From positions 1 to 56,209 of the forward strand of contig CAIWMA010000268.1 of assembly GCA_903913645.1 (NCBI GenBank): a stretch of DNA of 56,209 nucleotides, given 5' to 3'. Shown piece after piece: positions 18,404 to 27,182 of the stretch. The notes below the pieces were generated by a model that saw only the letters and a program-made list of their open reading frames with translations, did no database searches and was not told the origin of the DNA. The stretch's first letter is position 1. Each line of letters begins with the position of its first letter. The translations under genes and the position numbers were made by a program. This DNA is from an uncultured Bacteroidales bacterium (GTDB lineage Bacteria; Bacteroidota; Bacteroidia; Bacteroidales; UBA4417).

Positions 18404-21400
18404 TTACTTAATTAATTCAGCAATCAGAGGCGATTCATCTTTTTCCTGCGGATAATGCCTGTAAACCAATCTAAGCAATGTCGGGTAAACAATTAGCAAT
18501 AAGGGCAGGGCAATAATAAACCCGCCGATTACGGCAATGGCTAAGGGCTGGTGAAGTTGTGCCCCGATTCCGATTCCTGAAGCGATAGGCAGCAAAGCAA
18601 CGATGGCACCAAGTGCGGTCATAAGTTTTGGCCTGAGCCGTGTGGAAATGGCATAGACTATTGCATTATCGATATTATCGGTTTTCAAACTGTGGAAAAA
18701 CTGCAGGTACGTAAAAATAGCATTCTCGCCGATTATACCAACAATCATGATGATACCAGTGTAGCTTCCAACATTGAGCGGCGTATTTGTAATAAACAAA
18801 GCTAGCAGGCTGCCTGCCATTCCTAATACCGATATAAACATTATAAGCAGTGCCACCCGGATTCGTTTGAAAAGGAAAATCATCACCAGGAATACCAGTA
18901 GAATGGCCGAAATCAGAATCAGCAGAAGTTCGCTGAACGATTTCTGCTGTTCCTGGTAGGCACCGCCATAACTAATCTGGTAACCTTGTGGTAGATGAAG
19001 TTTAGTCTTTATTCCGGTTTGAATATCACTCATTACACTTCCAAGGTCGCGGTTGTTAAGGCGGGCAATCACCGGTATCATAGGTTGCAGGTTTTCGCGT
19101 TCTACTTCTGCAACGCCTTGTTCTATCTGGATACTTGCTAATTGAGTAATTGGTTGCAGATTCCCGTTTGGGAGAAATATAGAACCTTGCTTAAATTTTT
19201 CGAGCGGAGTGAAGGCTGCACCAGGATACAACATCCGGATGGAAGTTAGTTGTTCCTTTTCATAAATATCACCAATCAGCGTTCCTTCGAGTTGTGTTTG
19301 AACCTGGTTCTGGAAATCGGCAGGTGTAATGCCAAACTGGGCCAGCCGCTTGTTATCCGGTTCAATGTTTACCGATGGACCGGCTACCGTAATTCCATCA
19401 AAAACATCGGCTGTGCCTTTCACATTTTCAACAATAGCGGCAACCTGTTTAGCCAGACCTTGAAGTACTTTTGGATTGTCACCATAAATTTTCACCTCGA
19501 TAGGTTGAGTGGAAGCCATTAAGTCACCAAGCATATCGCCGATTACCTGCCCGAAATCGATTTGCAAAGCAGGTTGTGTCGATTCTACCTTCTTCCTGAT
19601 AATGTCAATAACTTCTTCAGTCGATAATTTCCTGTCCTTCTTCAGTTGTATAAGGTAATCGCCGTAATTCGGCTCTGTGATAAAAAAGCCCATTTGAGTT
19701 CCTGTGCGGCGGGAATAAGATTCTATTTCAGGAACAGAGGGAAATAATTTTTCCACTTCCCGCAGCATGCGATCTGTTTCCTGCAAGGATGTTCCGGGAG
19801 GAGAAGTATAATCAAGAACAATAGAACCTTCATCCATTTCGGGAAGAAAACCGGTTTCGATCCGCTGCGAAATGTAATATGCAGAAACTATCAGGAAACC
19901 AACAAAAACGAAACTCAATGCAGGCCGTTTTATAAAAAAAGCAATCCATTTGCCGGAATGATGTTTCTGTTTGTGATTCTTCTTCAAGGTTCCGCCCTTT
20001 CCGGAGAAAAGAAGGTAAATTACAGGTAAGCCTATCCATGTGATTAAAAAGGAACAAATCAGGGTAATCATCATTGTATTTGCAAGGATCTTGAAATAAG
20101 CTCCGGCTACGCCGCTCAATAATGCAAACGGTAAAAAGATTACAATTGTACTGATGGAAGATCCCACCATGGCAGGGAATAGGAACTTTATTGATTTTGT
20201 CAGTAAATCTCTTGTCGGGGTTTCGGGATGCTCCTCATGGGTCCGGTGAATCTGTTCAACAACCACAATCGCATCATCGATAATCAATCCAATCGAAGCA
20301 GCAATGGCTCCAAGCGTCATGATGTTGAAATTGTATCCAAAAACATGCAGCATTACCAGGGTAAGCGAAATTGTTATCGGAATGGTAACCAAAATAACTG
20401 CACTGGCTTTTACTGAACGCAGGAAAAGGATGGCAACTACAATGGCAAGTAAAAGTCCGATCCAAAGGCTGTCGCTCACACTCCGGATGGAATCATGAAC
20501 AAAATCGGCCTGCACATAATAAGGTTTCAGAAGTACGCCTTTGGGGAGAATTCCGTGATTAAGTGCATCAATTTTTTTCTGAACATCGTCGGTAAGTTGA
20601 ACGAGGTTGGCATCGGGTTGTTTAACTACAGCTACCAGTAAGGCTTCTTTGCCATCCGCGTTAATACGCACGTATTCAACCTTTTCAGCAATTTTAACTG
20701 TGGCAATATCTTTAAGCAGAATCACGCGTTTGCTGCTGTTGCTGATAACAAGGTTTTTTAACTGATCCATGTTTTCGACTGCTGCATCCGTTACCGTTAA
20801 ATACAGGCGGTTGAAATCAGTCAGGTAACCATTGCTTGTAACAAAGTTAGTCTGGCCCAGAGCTGCAGTGATAATAGCAGGTGTAACACCCAAAGCACTC
20901 ATTTTTCGGGCGTTGAGTTCGATATGATATTCCTTGGATTTACCACCGATTACGCGTACTTCCGATACACCTTCAACCTGTGAAAGAAAAGGTTTAATTG
21001 TATAATTGGCTAGCTGGTTCAGTTCAATATTGCTTCTGCCCTTGGCTTCAATAACATATCCTGCAACCGGCAGGATGGATGGATTCATCTTTTCGACAGT
21101 TACCTGTGTTCCAGGGGGAAGTTCAGCTTGTACCTGGTTGATTGACGATTCAATCTGCTGTTTGCTTAAGTCAATATCAGCGTTCCAGTCCATAAATGCA
21201 GATATTTCGCAGCTGCCACGGCTTGTAATACTACGCACTGTTTTTAGTGAAGGAACCCGTTTGATGGCATTTTCAAGTGGTTTGGTAACCGTGACCATCA
21301 TTTTATTTATAGGCTGAAGACCGTTTTCGGCAATCACCTTGATTTTAGGAAAAGTAACTTCAGGGAACAAAGAAGATTGCATCCGGGAATATGCAAATAC

Positions 21401-21469
21401 CCCGCCAAGTATGACAATGGCGAGTAGAATGGAAACCGGGTTTTTATGTGTAACAAAGAAATTGTTCAT
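18404..21469 (-). CDS. RND efflux pump, inner-membrane permease
   Basis: 1021-residue proton-driven exporter, third gene of a TolC/adaptor/pump operon. It starts with the usual TM1 (NPVSILLAIVILGGVFAYSR) and the SLFPEVTFPKIKV segment, has two large periplasmic loops, and in TM4 carries IGLIIDDAIVVVEQIHRTHEE. The paired Asp there is the proton-relay type seen in HAE-1 and AcrB-like pumps, not the single-Asp form of CusA. Overall wording is nearer the mixed CzcA/CusA/HAE-like group common in Bacteroidota, so substrate (drug, detergent or metal) is open. It begins six bases after the adaptor stop. Confidence 0.93.
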   Translation of the reverse strand: MNNFFVTHKNPVSILLAIVILGGVFAYSRMQSSLFPEVTFPKIKVIAENGLQPINKMMVTVTKPLENAIKRVPSLKTVRSITSRGSCEISAFMDWNADIDLSKQQIESSINQVQAELPPGTQVTVEKMNPSILPVAGYVIEAKGRSNIELNQLANYTIKPFLSQVEGVSEVRVIGGKSKEYHIELNARKMSALGVTPAIITAALGQTNFVTSNGYLTDFNRLYLTVTDAAVENMDQLKNLVISNSSKRVILLKDIATVKIAEKVEYVRINADGKEALLVAVVKQPDANLVQLTDDVQKKIDALNHGILPKGVLLKPYYVQADFVHDSIRSVSDSLWIGLLLAIVVAILFLRSVKASAVILVTIPITISLTLVMLHVFGYNFNIMTLGAIAASIGLIIDDAIVVVEQIHRTHEEHPETPTRDLLTKSIKFLFPAMVGSSISTIVIFLPFALLSGVAGAYFKILANTMMITLICSFLITWIGLPVIYLLFSGKGGTLKKNHKQKHHSGKWIAFFIKRPALSFVFVGFLIVSAYYISQRIETGFLPEMDEGSIVLDYTSPPGTSLQETDRMLREVEKLFPSVPEIESYSRRTGTQMGFFITEPNYGDYLIQLKKDRKLSTEEVIDIIRKKVESTQPALQIDFGQVIGDMLGDLMASTQPIEVKIYGDNPKVLQGLAKQVAAIVENVKGTADVFDGITVAGPSVNIEPDNKRLAQFGITPADFQNQVQTQLEGTLIGDIYEKEQLTSIRMLYPGAAFTPLEKFKQGSIFLPNGNLQPITQLASIQIEQGVAEVERENLQPMIPVIARLNNRDLGSVMSDIQTGIKTKLHLPQGYQISYGGAYQEQQKSFSELLLILISAILLVFLVMIFLFKRIRVALLIMFISVLGMAGSLLALFITNTPLNVGSYTGIIMIVGIIGENAIFTYLQFFHSLKTDNIDNAIVYAISTRLRPKLMTALGAIVALLPIASGIGIGAQLHQPLAIAVIGGFIIALPLLLIVYPTLLRLVYRHYPQEKDESPLIAELIK

Positions 21470-21475
21470 CCTGGA

Positions 21476-22393
21476 TTACTTACTGATCTTTACAAATGCG
21501 GTGTCGGGTAATCCATACTGCCCTGTATAAATAATACGGTCGGCAGGATCGAAAACAGGAGATATGACTTCAATTTTAAGAAGAGTTGAAATTCCTTTTT
21601 TTACCGGAACTTTAACAGCAGTGCTGTCGTTGATAAGTTTCATAACCCAGAAATTTTCCATAATTTCATCGGACAAAACACAGGATTTATCAACTACCTG
21701 GGTATTATGCTTCGTGTTTTTGACAAAAATCACATTAGCAACAAGGTTTTCCGGAAGATTCTGAATGGAAGCGACCCGAACTTCGTAAAGCTGAGTTTGG
21801 GAAACAGCATCCATGGTTGAAAGCTGTGAAAGGACAGTTCCATTTAGTTGAGTGGAGTCGGGTAACATTACCGTACAGTAAGTGCCGACAGTAGTATATT
21901 TTTTAAGTTCAAAAGGCACATTCAGCAGGAATACAAAACTGTTTTGCTGGGCTATGGTTGCCAATGCTTCACCGTCGGCAGCATAATCATTTGAATATTT
22001 ATTCACTTCGGTAACAATACCTGATTCGGGTGCTTTGATTTCTATAAGGCCTTTTACGTGAAAGGAGGTATCGCTGGCATGAAATTTACTCAGCGCTTCC
22101 GCTTCTTTTGTGCGGATATAAAACAAGGGTTTACCCGCTTGCACATATTCACCTACATGAACAAGGCATTGTTCAATATATCCTGTGATATTGGATTTAA
22201 CCTGGTTCTTTTTCAGGTAGGCTGAAGTTGCCGAAAGGTTTATATTTTCGCTGATGCTGCTTAGGTTGATGGTTGTTACTGTAACCGGTGTTTTTACTTC
22301 AGGATCAGCGGCATCTTTAGTTTCAGCGCTATTTTTACAGCCTGAAAATGCCAAACCAAGAATTGCAATTATTGGAAGGAATTTTATTTTCAT
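21476..22393 (-). CDS. RND efflux periplasmic adaptor (HlyD/MFP family)
   Basis: Bridges the inner-membrane pump and the outer-membrane channel. 305 residues with a lipoprotein signal (FLPIIAILGLAFSGCKN, lipobox Cys19), a biotinyl-lipoyl-like half-domain (SNITGYIEQCLVHVGEYVQAG and its partner IKAPESGIVTEV), a very short alpha-hairpin, a beta-barrel domain (VPFELKKYTTVGTYCTVML) and a membrane-proximal domain. The hairpin is shorter than in AcrA-type adaptors. Its start overlaps the TolC-like stop by four bases (ATGA), indicating translational coupling. Confidence 0.9.
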   Translation of the reverse strand: MKIKFLPIIAILGLAFSGCKNSAETKDAADPEVKTPVTVTTINLSSISENINLSATSAYLKKNQVKSNITGYIEQCLVHVGEYVQAGKPLFYIRTKEAEALSKFHASDTSFHVKGLIEIKAPESGIVTEVNKYSNDYAADGEALATIAQQNSFVFLLNVPFELKKYTTVGTYCTVMLPDSTQLNGTVLSQLSTMDAVSQTQLYEVRVASIQNLPENLVANVIFVKNTKHNTQVVDKSCVLSDEIMENFWVMKLINDSTAVKVPVKKGISTLLKIEVISPVFDPADRIIYTGQYGLPDTAFVKISK

Positions 22394-23643
22394 TTCAGGA
22401 AATTCAATTGGTTAATAAGCTGCAGGCGGGTCATTTCAGCAATTGTAAGGCTGTTTTGAGTATTTGTATAATTGTTGATAACTGCCAGGTAATCTGTAAT
22501 CCGTATCAGCGAATTTTCAAGTGCAATAGTTTTATACAGGTCGATGAGTTCCTTTTGCTGAATAAGCTGGAGATTGATATCATTGATCAGTTCGTCATTT
22601 AAGCGGAGTTGCTCTGACAATTGGCGGTATTGTTGCCAGTATTGCGACGAATAATAGTCGCGGTATAGTGTACGCGATTTTTCATTTATTTCAATCTTTT
22701 TATATTCAAGTTCCCGTTGTTTGCCATCATACACAGGAATAGAAAAGTTAAGTCCAAAACTGGTCCCGAAATTTTGTGGGATATTTATTGGATTTATTGC
22801 CATGAAACCTGCATCGGCAAAGGCTTCGAGTTTAGGGCGGTAATTGAGGTCGACCAGGATTTTATAATTGCTGTTTTTCAGGCTGTCAATTTTAGACTGC
22901 AGCATCACAGGCAATTGTTGAATATCGGGAAGTGCAGGTAGTTTCAGATCGGGTTTTGTGAGTTCAACCGTAGTGGTATCAATAATTCCGGATAAAAGAT
23001 TAAGTAAAGCAATATCATTCTTGTATTGTATAAATACCTGCTTGCCGGTAATTTCCTGGGCTTTAATAGTAACAGATAGGTTCAACAGGTCCGTCATCTG
23101 GTAAATTCCGGCTTCCACAAGTTGTTTCACGACTTTCTGCTGGCCATTCAATATTTCAATCGTTTTCCGGGTGAACTGAATCTGGCTATAATCGGCAAAG
23201 GCCGTAATGTATTGTAGAGTTATACTTTTCTTTAAGTCGGTTTGGGTTATTTTCTTATTTACTTCCAAAGTTTGCTTTAGTAAGTTTATATTTTCAGATT
23301 GTGCAGATTTTATTTTAGCATTAAAAAGTGATTGTCTAACACCTATCGTAGCCGCATAATTACCTCCATTCGTTATTGCCTCATCATAGCCGAAGTTGTT
23401 CCCGGCAGGAGCATACAGAACCTGTGAAGTGACATTTACCTGTGGTTTAAAAGCGCACAAGGCAATAAGGCTGTCTATACTTCCCGAATGGAGCTGGTTT
23501 TCATAATCTTTGAGCAAGGAACTGTGATTCAATCCTGATGAGATATAAAAATCGAGGGTACGGTTCTGCGAGTAACTAAAAGCAGTTACTAAAAGAGCCA
23601 AGATTAAAACTAGAAACGACTTTACCATTGGAATGGATTTCAA
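22390..23643 (-). CDS. TolC-like outer-membrane efflux protein
   Basis: 417-residue outer-membrane factor that would form the trimeric exit duct for the RND pump. It has a signal peptide (FLVLILALLVTAFSYSQN) and two repeated long helical regions with conserved features such as LKKSITLQYITAF, YQMTDLLNLSVTIK, LNFSIPVYDGKQRELEY and NSLIRITDYLAVINNY. It is the first gene of the operon. About 130 bases upstream lies a pair of TTCAGCTT direct repeats. Confidence 0.9.
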   Translation of the reverse strand: MKSIPMVKSFLVLILALLVTAFSYSQNRTLDFYISSGLNHSSLLKDYENQLHSGSIDSLIALCAFKPQVNVTSQVLYAPAGNNFGYDEAITNGGNYAATIGVRQSLFNAKIKSAQSENINLLKQTLEVNKKITQTDLKKSITLQYITAFADYSQIQFTRKTIEILNGQQKVVKQLVEAGIYQMTDLLNLSVTIKAQEITGKQVFIQYKNDIALLNLLSGIIDTTTVELTKPDLKLPALPDIQQLPVMLQSKIDSLKNSNYKILVDLNYRPKLEAFADAGFMAINPINIPQNFGTSFGLNFSIPVYDGKQRELEYKKIEINEKSRTLYRDYYSSQYWQQYRQLSEQLRLNDELINDINLQLIQQKELIDLYKTIALENSLIRITDYLAVINNYTNTQNSLTIAEMTRLQLINQLNFLK

Positions 23644-23769
23644 TCAGATAAATTGTACTGCGAAGATAGATAATAATCAGGTTTGGACTTTAAACATTAA
23701 GAAGCTAAAATCATTTTGCAAAACTATAGTAACAATGAAAACTCAGATACCCAAATTTATCCGGAAAAC

Positions 23770-23787
23770 TTCAGCTTGATTCAGCTT
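23770..23787. repeat. TTCAGCTT direct repeats upstream of the efflux operon
   Basis: TTCAGCTT at 23770-23777 and 23780-23787, a 10-bp period, in the gap between the barrel gene stop (23831) and the TolC-like start (23643). The spacing would suit an OmpR-type regulator, but the sequence differs from the operator of the nearby two-component system. Confidence 0.45.
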
Positions 23788-23830
23788 TCATAGCAATTAT
23801 AAGTGTTATACAATTTTATTGACCTGATAT

Positions 23831-26353
23831 TTATTGCTGTGGGTTATTGAGATTGATATCTTCTGATTCCTTTTCTTTTTCATCCTTAAATTCCATCTTA
23901 CCGAATTTATAAGTGAAATTAAATCCAAATGAACGATAAGGTAATTGTCGGTTATTTGTGGTAGTAAAATTTACCCCGGCTATTTCAGTTTTTTGATCTA
24001 CATATTTGCCAAAGAAATTAGTTGCCGTAAGTGCGATACTCCCTTTCCTGTTAAATATCTGTTTGCGAAATGCAATATTATAAGTAGTAAAGGAAGGCAT
24101 AGTTCCCTGGGCATTAATACGAGGCGAATTAAAATTCCCTAATGCTTCAATAATCAGAGTGCTGCTTAACTGGTAAGTGGCGTTTGCATTCATACGGTAA
24201 TTAAATCCCTGTTTATTCCCTCCTGAAGGCAAGCCGGTGATAATGTATCGCTGGAAACAAGAAATATTTGCACGTAGGTTCAATTTTTGAGTTACAGGCG
24301 CTGAGGCAAATAAATTTAAACCATAATTATCTTCGCTTCCAATATTTTCGCGTGTACTTACAGCAACATTGGAATAGGTTGAATCACCAATCTGATAAGT
24401 CGGATAATAATTTGTATAGTTTTGTATATCGTCCCTGTTCCCACGATAGAACATGGTGAGATTTACATTAGCCCCGTTTTTATAGGTCTGGCTGAAGCTC
24501 AATTCGAGTTTGTCGCCTATTTCCGGAAGGAGGCCTGCATTACCCATCGAAACATTTTTCGGGTCACTTGCATTGATGAAAGGATTCAGATCGCGATAAT
24601 CCGGCCGTTCGATACGGTGGCTGTAGCTTAGTTTTAACACCTCGTTGCTTTTAAATGTATGTGAAACTACAAGAGAGGGAACTAATGTATTATAAGCCCT
24701 CAAAGTGACATTCCCTGAGTTTGAAAAATCAGCCTGGCCAGTAGTGTATTCATCGCGGAACCCTGCTTTTACATCCAACTGTTTAAATACTTTGAATGTA
24801 GCCGAAAGATACCCCGCATATATGATACGATGATAATCATCATTTGAAGACAAGCTGGTGCTGTATTCATAGATATCTGTTGTCGTATTCAACAAATAAA
24901 CTTCTGATGTGCTCTTAATATGATCCATTTCAGTTTTAGCGCCGGCTTCTATTTTGGCTTCCTTACCGACTGGCTGAACATAGTTTATTTCAATATTTGT
25001 CTCATTTTCCAGACCGGGATTTGTCCCATTTGAACTGTTAAATACTTCACCATCAGAAATATGCTTTTGTGTTTGATCGTAATACGAGTAGATATTTCCG
25101 TTAGAAGAATTTAAAACTATTTCGAGCTCCTGGTCTTCCTTGTTAAACTTCTTTTTATATGCCAGGTTCCAATCCAGTGAATACTCATGAAAATTATTTG
25201 ATGAATTCAGAACATCCTTTATATCAGAAAGCTGGTTGCCCGAAATATCCTGGTAGAGCGTTTGACGATCAGCATTTCCGGAATTACTCATGCCAAAGTT
25301 ATCGTAACTAAATGTACCCGAAATATTGTTTTTAGGCGTAATATCCCAATCAAAGCCCAGGCCCGATTGCAAACCATGTCTTTTGAAGTCGCTGACGCTG
25401 GATTGAAGTAACTTTGAAAAAGTAGAAGAATCCTGCCGCGTTAAACGGTTCATGTCGTTAAAAGTGGTGGAAAGCAATTGAGCATTACCACTTACATAGG
25501 CATTGGCACCAAAATTCCCTCTGCGGGCATTGAGATTAAATGCACCGTTCTCCAAACGTGTTCCGCCTGACAAAGAAATGTTGCCGTTAATACCATGAGC
25601 AGTTGATTTTTTTAGAATTATATTTATGATACCTCCGGTTCCTTCAGCGTCATATCTTGCACCGGGGCTAGTAATGATTTCGATGGTTTGTATCTGGCTT
25701 GCTGGAATGGATTGTAACACATCGGCTATGTTGCTGCCAAAGAGGGCGGAAGGCTTACCGTCAATTAAAAAGCGTATACTTGAATTGCCTTGCAGTTCGA
25801 CATTCCCATCCACATCAACTGAAACCTGAGGTACTTTTTTCAGTACGTCGGAAGCCACTCCACTTTGAGAAGTAATATCTTTATCGGCATTGTAGACCAT
25901 TTTATCGATTTTATTTTCAATGATGGTTTTGCCGCCTGTTATTGTTACACCTTCTAAAGTAGTTTCGATGGCCGACAATTTTATATCGCCCAGAATGATA
26001 ACAGGATTCGTCTTGCTGATTAAAATATAGCGTTTTTCAAGTCTTTTATATCCGATAAAATAGACAGATATTTTATAGGATCCTTCTGGAATATCGGGTA
26101 GTTTAAACGCTCCTTTGCTATCGGTTGTGGTGCCATTAATTAATTTGTTCTCCTTTTGTGCTAACAGGCTAATAGTAGCATACTCCAGCGGTTGACCTGA
26201 AATGGAATCAATGATTCGTCCTGTAATTTTTCCGGGAGCTGTAATTTTATTTTGGGCTTCGGATGAAAAAGCAAAAAAGAATAAAAGTATCGTAAACCCA
26301 GCTCTGGTTTTTAAAGTATTGGTATAAAATATGAATGAATTAAAGTTTCTCAT
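23831..26353 (-). CDS. TonB-receptor-like outer-membrane beta-barrel protein
   Basis: 840 residues with a signal peptide ending SSEAQN, a carboxypeptidase-regulatory-like domain (about 40-130; TGRIIDSISGQPLEYATISL), a plug (about 150-250; KMVYNADKD, VASDVLKKVPQVSVDVDGNV, IRFLIDGKPSALFG, EIITSPGARYDAEGTGGIIN) and an outer-membrane beta-barrel of the OMP_b-brl_3 type. The C-terminus has a charged tail after the last strand (KFGKMEFKDEKEKESED), so it does not end on an aromatic residue. Neighbours suggest control with or by the two-component system: it follows the PepSY-like gene on the same strand. Ligand unknown. Confidence 0.88.
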   Translation of the reverse strand: MRNFNSFIFYTNTLKTRAGFTILLFFFAFSSEAQNKITAPGKITGRIIDSISGQPLEYATISLLAQKENKLINGTTTDSKGAFKLPDIPEGSYKISVYFIGYKRLEKRYILISKTNPVIILGDIKLSAIETTLEGVTITGGKTIIENKIDKMVYNADKDITSQSGVASDVLKKVPQVSVDVDGNVELQGNSSIRFLIDGKPSALFGSNIADVLQSIPASQIQTIEIITSPGARYDAEGTGGIINIILKKSTAHGINGNISLSGGTRLENGAFNLNARRGNFGANAYVSGNAQLLSTTFNDMNRLTRQDSSTFSKLLQSSVSDFKRHGLQSGLGFDWDITPKNNISGTFSYDNFGMSNSGNADRQTLYQDISGNQLSDIKDVLNSSNNFHEYSLDWNLAYKKKFNKEDQELEIVLNSSNGNIYSYYDQTQKHISDGEVFNSSNGTNPGLENETNIEINYVQPVGKEAKIEAGAKTEMDHIKSTSEVYLLNTTTDIYEYSTSLSSNDDYHRIIYAGYLSATFKVFKQLDVKAGFRDEYTTGQADFSNSGNVTLRAYNTLVPSLVVSHTFKSNEVLKLSYSHRIERPDYRDLNPFINASDPKNVSMGNAGLLPEIGDKLELSFSQTYKNGANVNLTMFYRGNRDDIQNYTNYYPTYQIGDSTYSNVAVSTRENIGSEDNYGLNLFASAPVTQKLNLRANISCFQRYIITGLPSGGNKQGFNYRMNANATYQLSSTLIIEALGNFNSPRINAQGTMPSFTTYNIAFRKQIFNRKGSIALTATNFFGKYVDQKTEIAGVNFTTTNNRQLPYRSFGFNFTYKFGKMEFKDEKEKESEDINLNNPQQ

Positions 26354-26463
26354 AAATGATAGGTATTCTTATTAGCGATTAACTTGTTTAGATTGTTCAT
26401 TTTAAAGGCTATAAGAGCCGAATGTGATTCTGATATTAAAGAAATTTACCAGGTGTAAAGCAT

Positions 26464-26496
26464 AGAAAGACCCTCAGAATTTTTGAGAGCCTTTCT
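26464..26496 (-). terminator. Imperfect hairpin after the PepSY-like gene
   Basis: AGAAAG...CTCA-(7)-TGAG...CTTTCT forms a two-part stem with a 3/3 internal mismatch, located about 90 bases past the PepSY-like stop and before the barrel gene start. It could be a terminator that separates the two genes. Confidence 0.45.
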
Positions 26497-26582
26497 CTGA
26501 ATAGAATTCAACAGATAGCATAATATAATAAATCAAATCATTAAAATTTATTTGATCATGAAGAATGATTATGAATGTTTTA

Positions 26583-27044
26583 TTAGTCTTTGCCTTCTCC
26601 TTTTTCCTTCGAATTTCCTTTTTTAACAAGGGTTCCATCAGGATTTACAGCTACCTCTTTCTTTTTATTGCCGGTTTTGATTTCAAATTCATAAACTTTT
26701 CCTTTAGCGTTTTCAGAGACTTCTGAAACCAGAAGTATGTAACTTGGAAATTCTTTACCTAAAGTTGCTGTAACTGCCACCGGGATTTCATTTGCACTGA
26801 TTGTGTATTCGCTTTCCATCCACTTTCCATCGACGGTATAATTAGCTGAGTAATTTTTTGCATCCATTTTAAACTCAGCTTCCCATTGGGTAGCGTTTTC
26901 TTTACCCCATTTTACGTTTTGTGCTCCGGGAAATTTCGTATCAAACGCGGTTTTAACCTTTGCCGGCACATCTTTGACATTTTGACCACATGCAGTTATG
27001 CTTATTAATATGCCTGCCGCAAAAACAAGAATTAAATTTTTCAT
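26583..27044 (-). CDS. PepSY-like periplasmic lipoprotein
   Basis: 153 residues. The signal ends in a lipobox (SITACG), so a lipid-anchored periplasmic location is likely. Two PepSY-like repeats are visible: VKTAFDTKFPGAQNVKWGKE with WEAEFKMDAKNYSANY, and VTATLGKEFPSYILLVSEV with KVYEFEIKTGNKKKEV. Such proteins often sit next to sensor kinases in Bacteroidota and may be signal modulators or stress-responsive binding proteins; the true role is unknown. The tail is Lys/Glu rich. The promoter box (27072-27079) and a predicted operator (27088-27106) match those upstream of the response regulator gene, so it is the best candidate target of that regulator. Confidence 0.82.
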   Translation of the reverse strand: MKNLILVFAAGILISITACGQNVKDVPAKVKTAFDTKFPGAQNVKWGKENATQWEAEFKMDAKNYSANYTVDGKWMESEYTISANEIPVAVTATLGKEFPSYILLVSEVSENAKGKVYEFEIKTGNKKKEVAVNPDGTLVKKGNSKEKGEGKD

Positions 27045-27071
27045 CTTTTTTTATATTTGTTAAACAGGGTG

Positions 27072-27079
27072 CAAAAGTA
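27072..27079 (-). promoter_or_regulatory. Promoter box of the PepSY-like gene
   Basis: Minus-strand TACTTTTG, an exact TAnnTTTG match, 28 bases upstream of the ATG at 27044. The normal -33 position carries the predicted response-regulator site instead of TTTG, which is what an activator-dependent promoter would look like. Confidence 0.6.
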
Positions 27080-27087
27080 AAAAGTGA

Positions 27088-27106
27088 TTCTAAAGGAATT
27101 TTGAAG
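27088..27106. promoter_or_regulatory. Predicted response-regulator operator, PepSY-like gene
   Basis: TTCTAAAG-GAA-TTTTGAAG, two half-sites with an 11-bp period. It differs at 2 of 19 positions from the site upstream of the response regulator gene (29119-29137), and the distance from its first base to the start of the CAAA promoter element is 16 bases in both places. Confidence 0.65.
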
Positions 27107-27176
27107 TTGAAAATTAAGAAAGCATTTTTAGAGCTTTTGTCGTGTTAAATGCGGCAAACTATTTGAAGTTGAAAAT
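27100..27176. repeat. Pair of 15-bp direct repeats upstream of the PepSY-like gene
   Basis: TTTGAAGTTGAAAAT occurs at 27100-27114 and again at 27162-27176, 62 bases apart. The first copy overlaps the second half-site of the predicted operator; the second lies just past the kinase stop codon at 27183. Confidence 0.7.
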
Positions 27177-27182
27177 CAGGTT

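Noticed and set aside
26421-26447. Third copy of the two-component operator upstream of the barrel gene
   Set aside because: GTGATTCT and TTAAAG-AAA-TTTA only partly resemble TTCTAAAG-GAA-TTCTAAAG, with too many mismatches to support a site.
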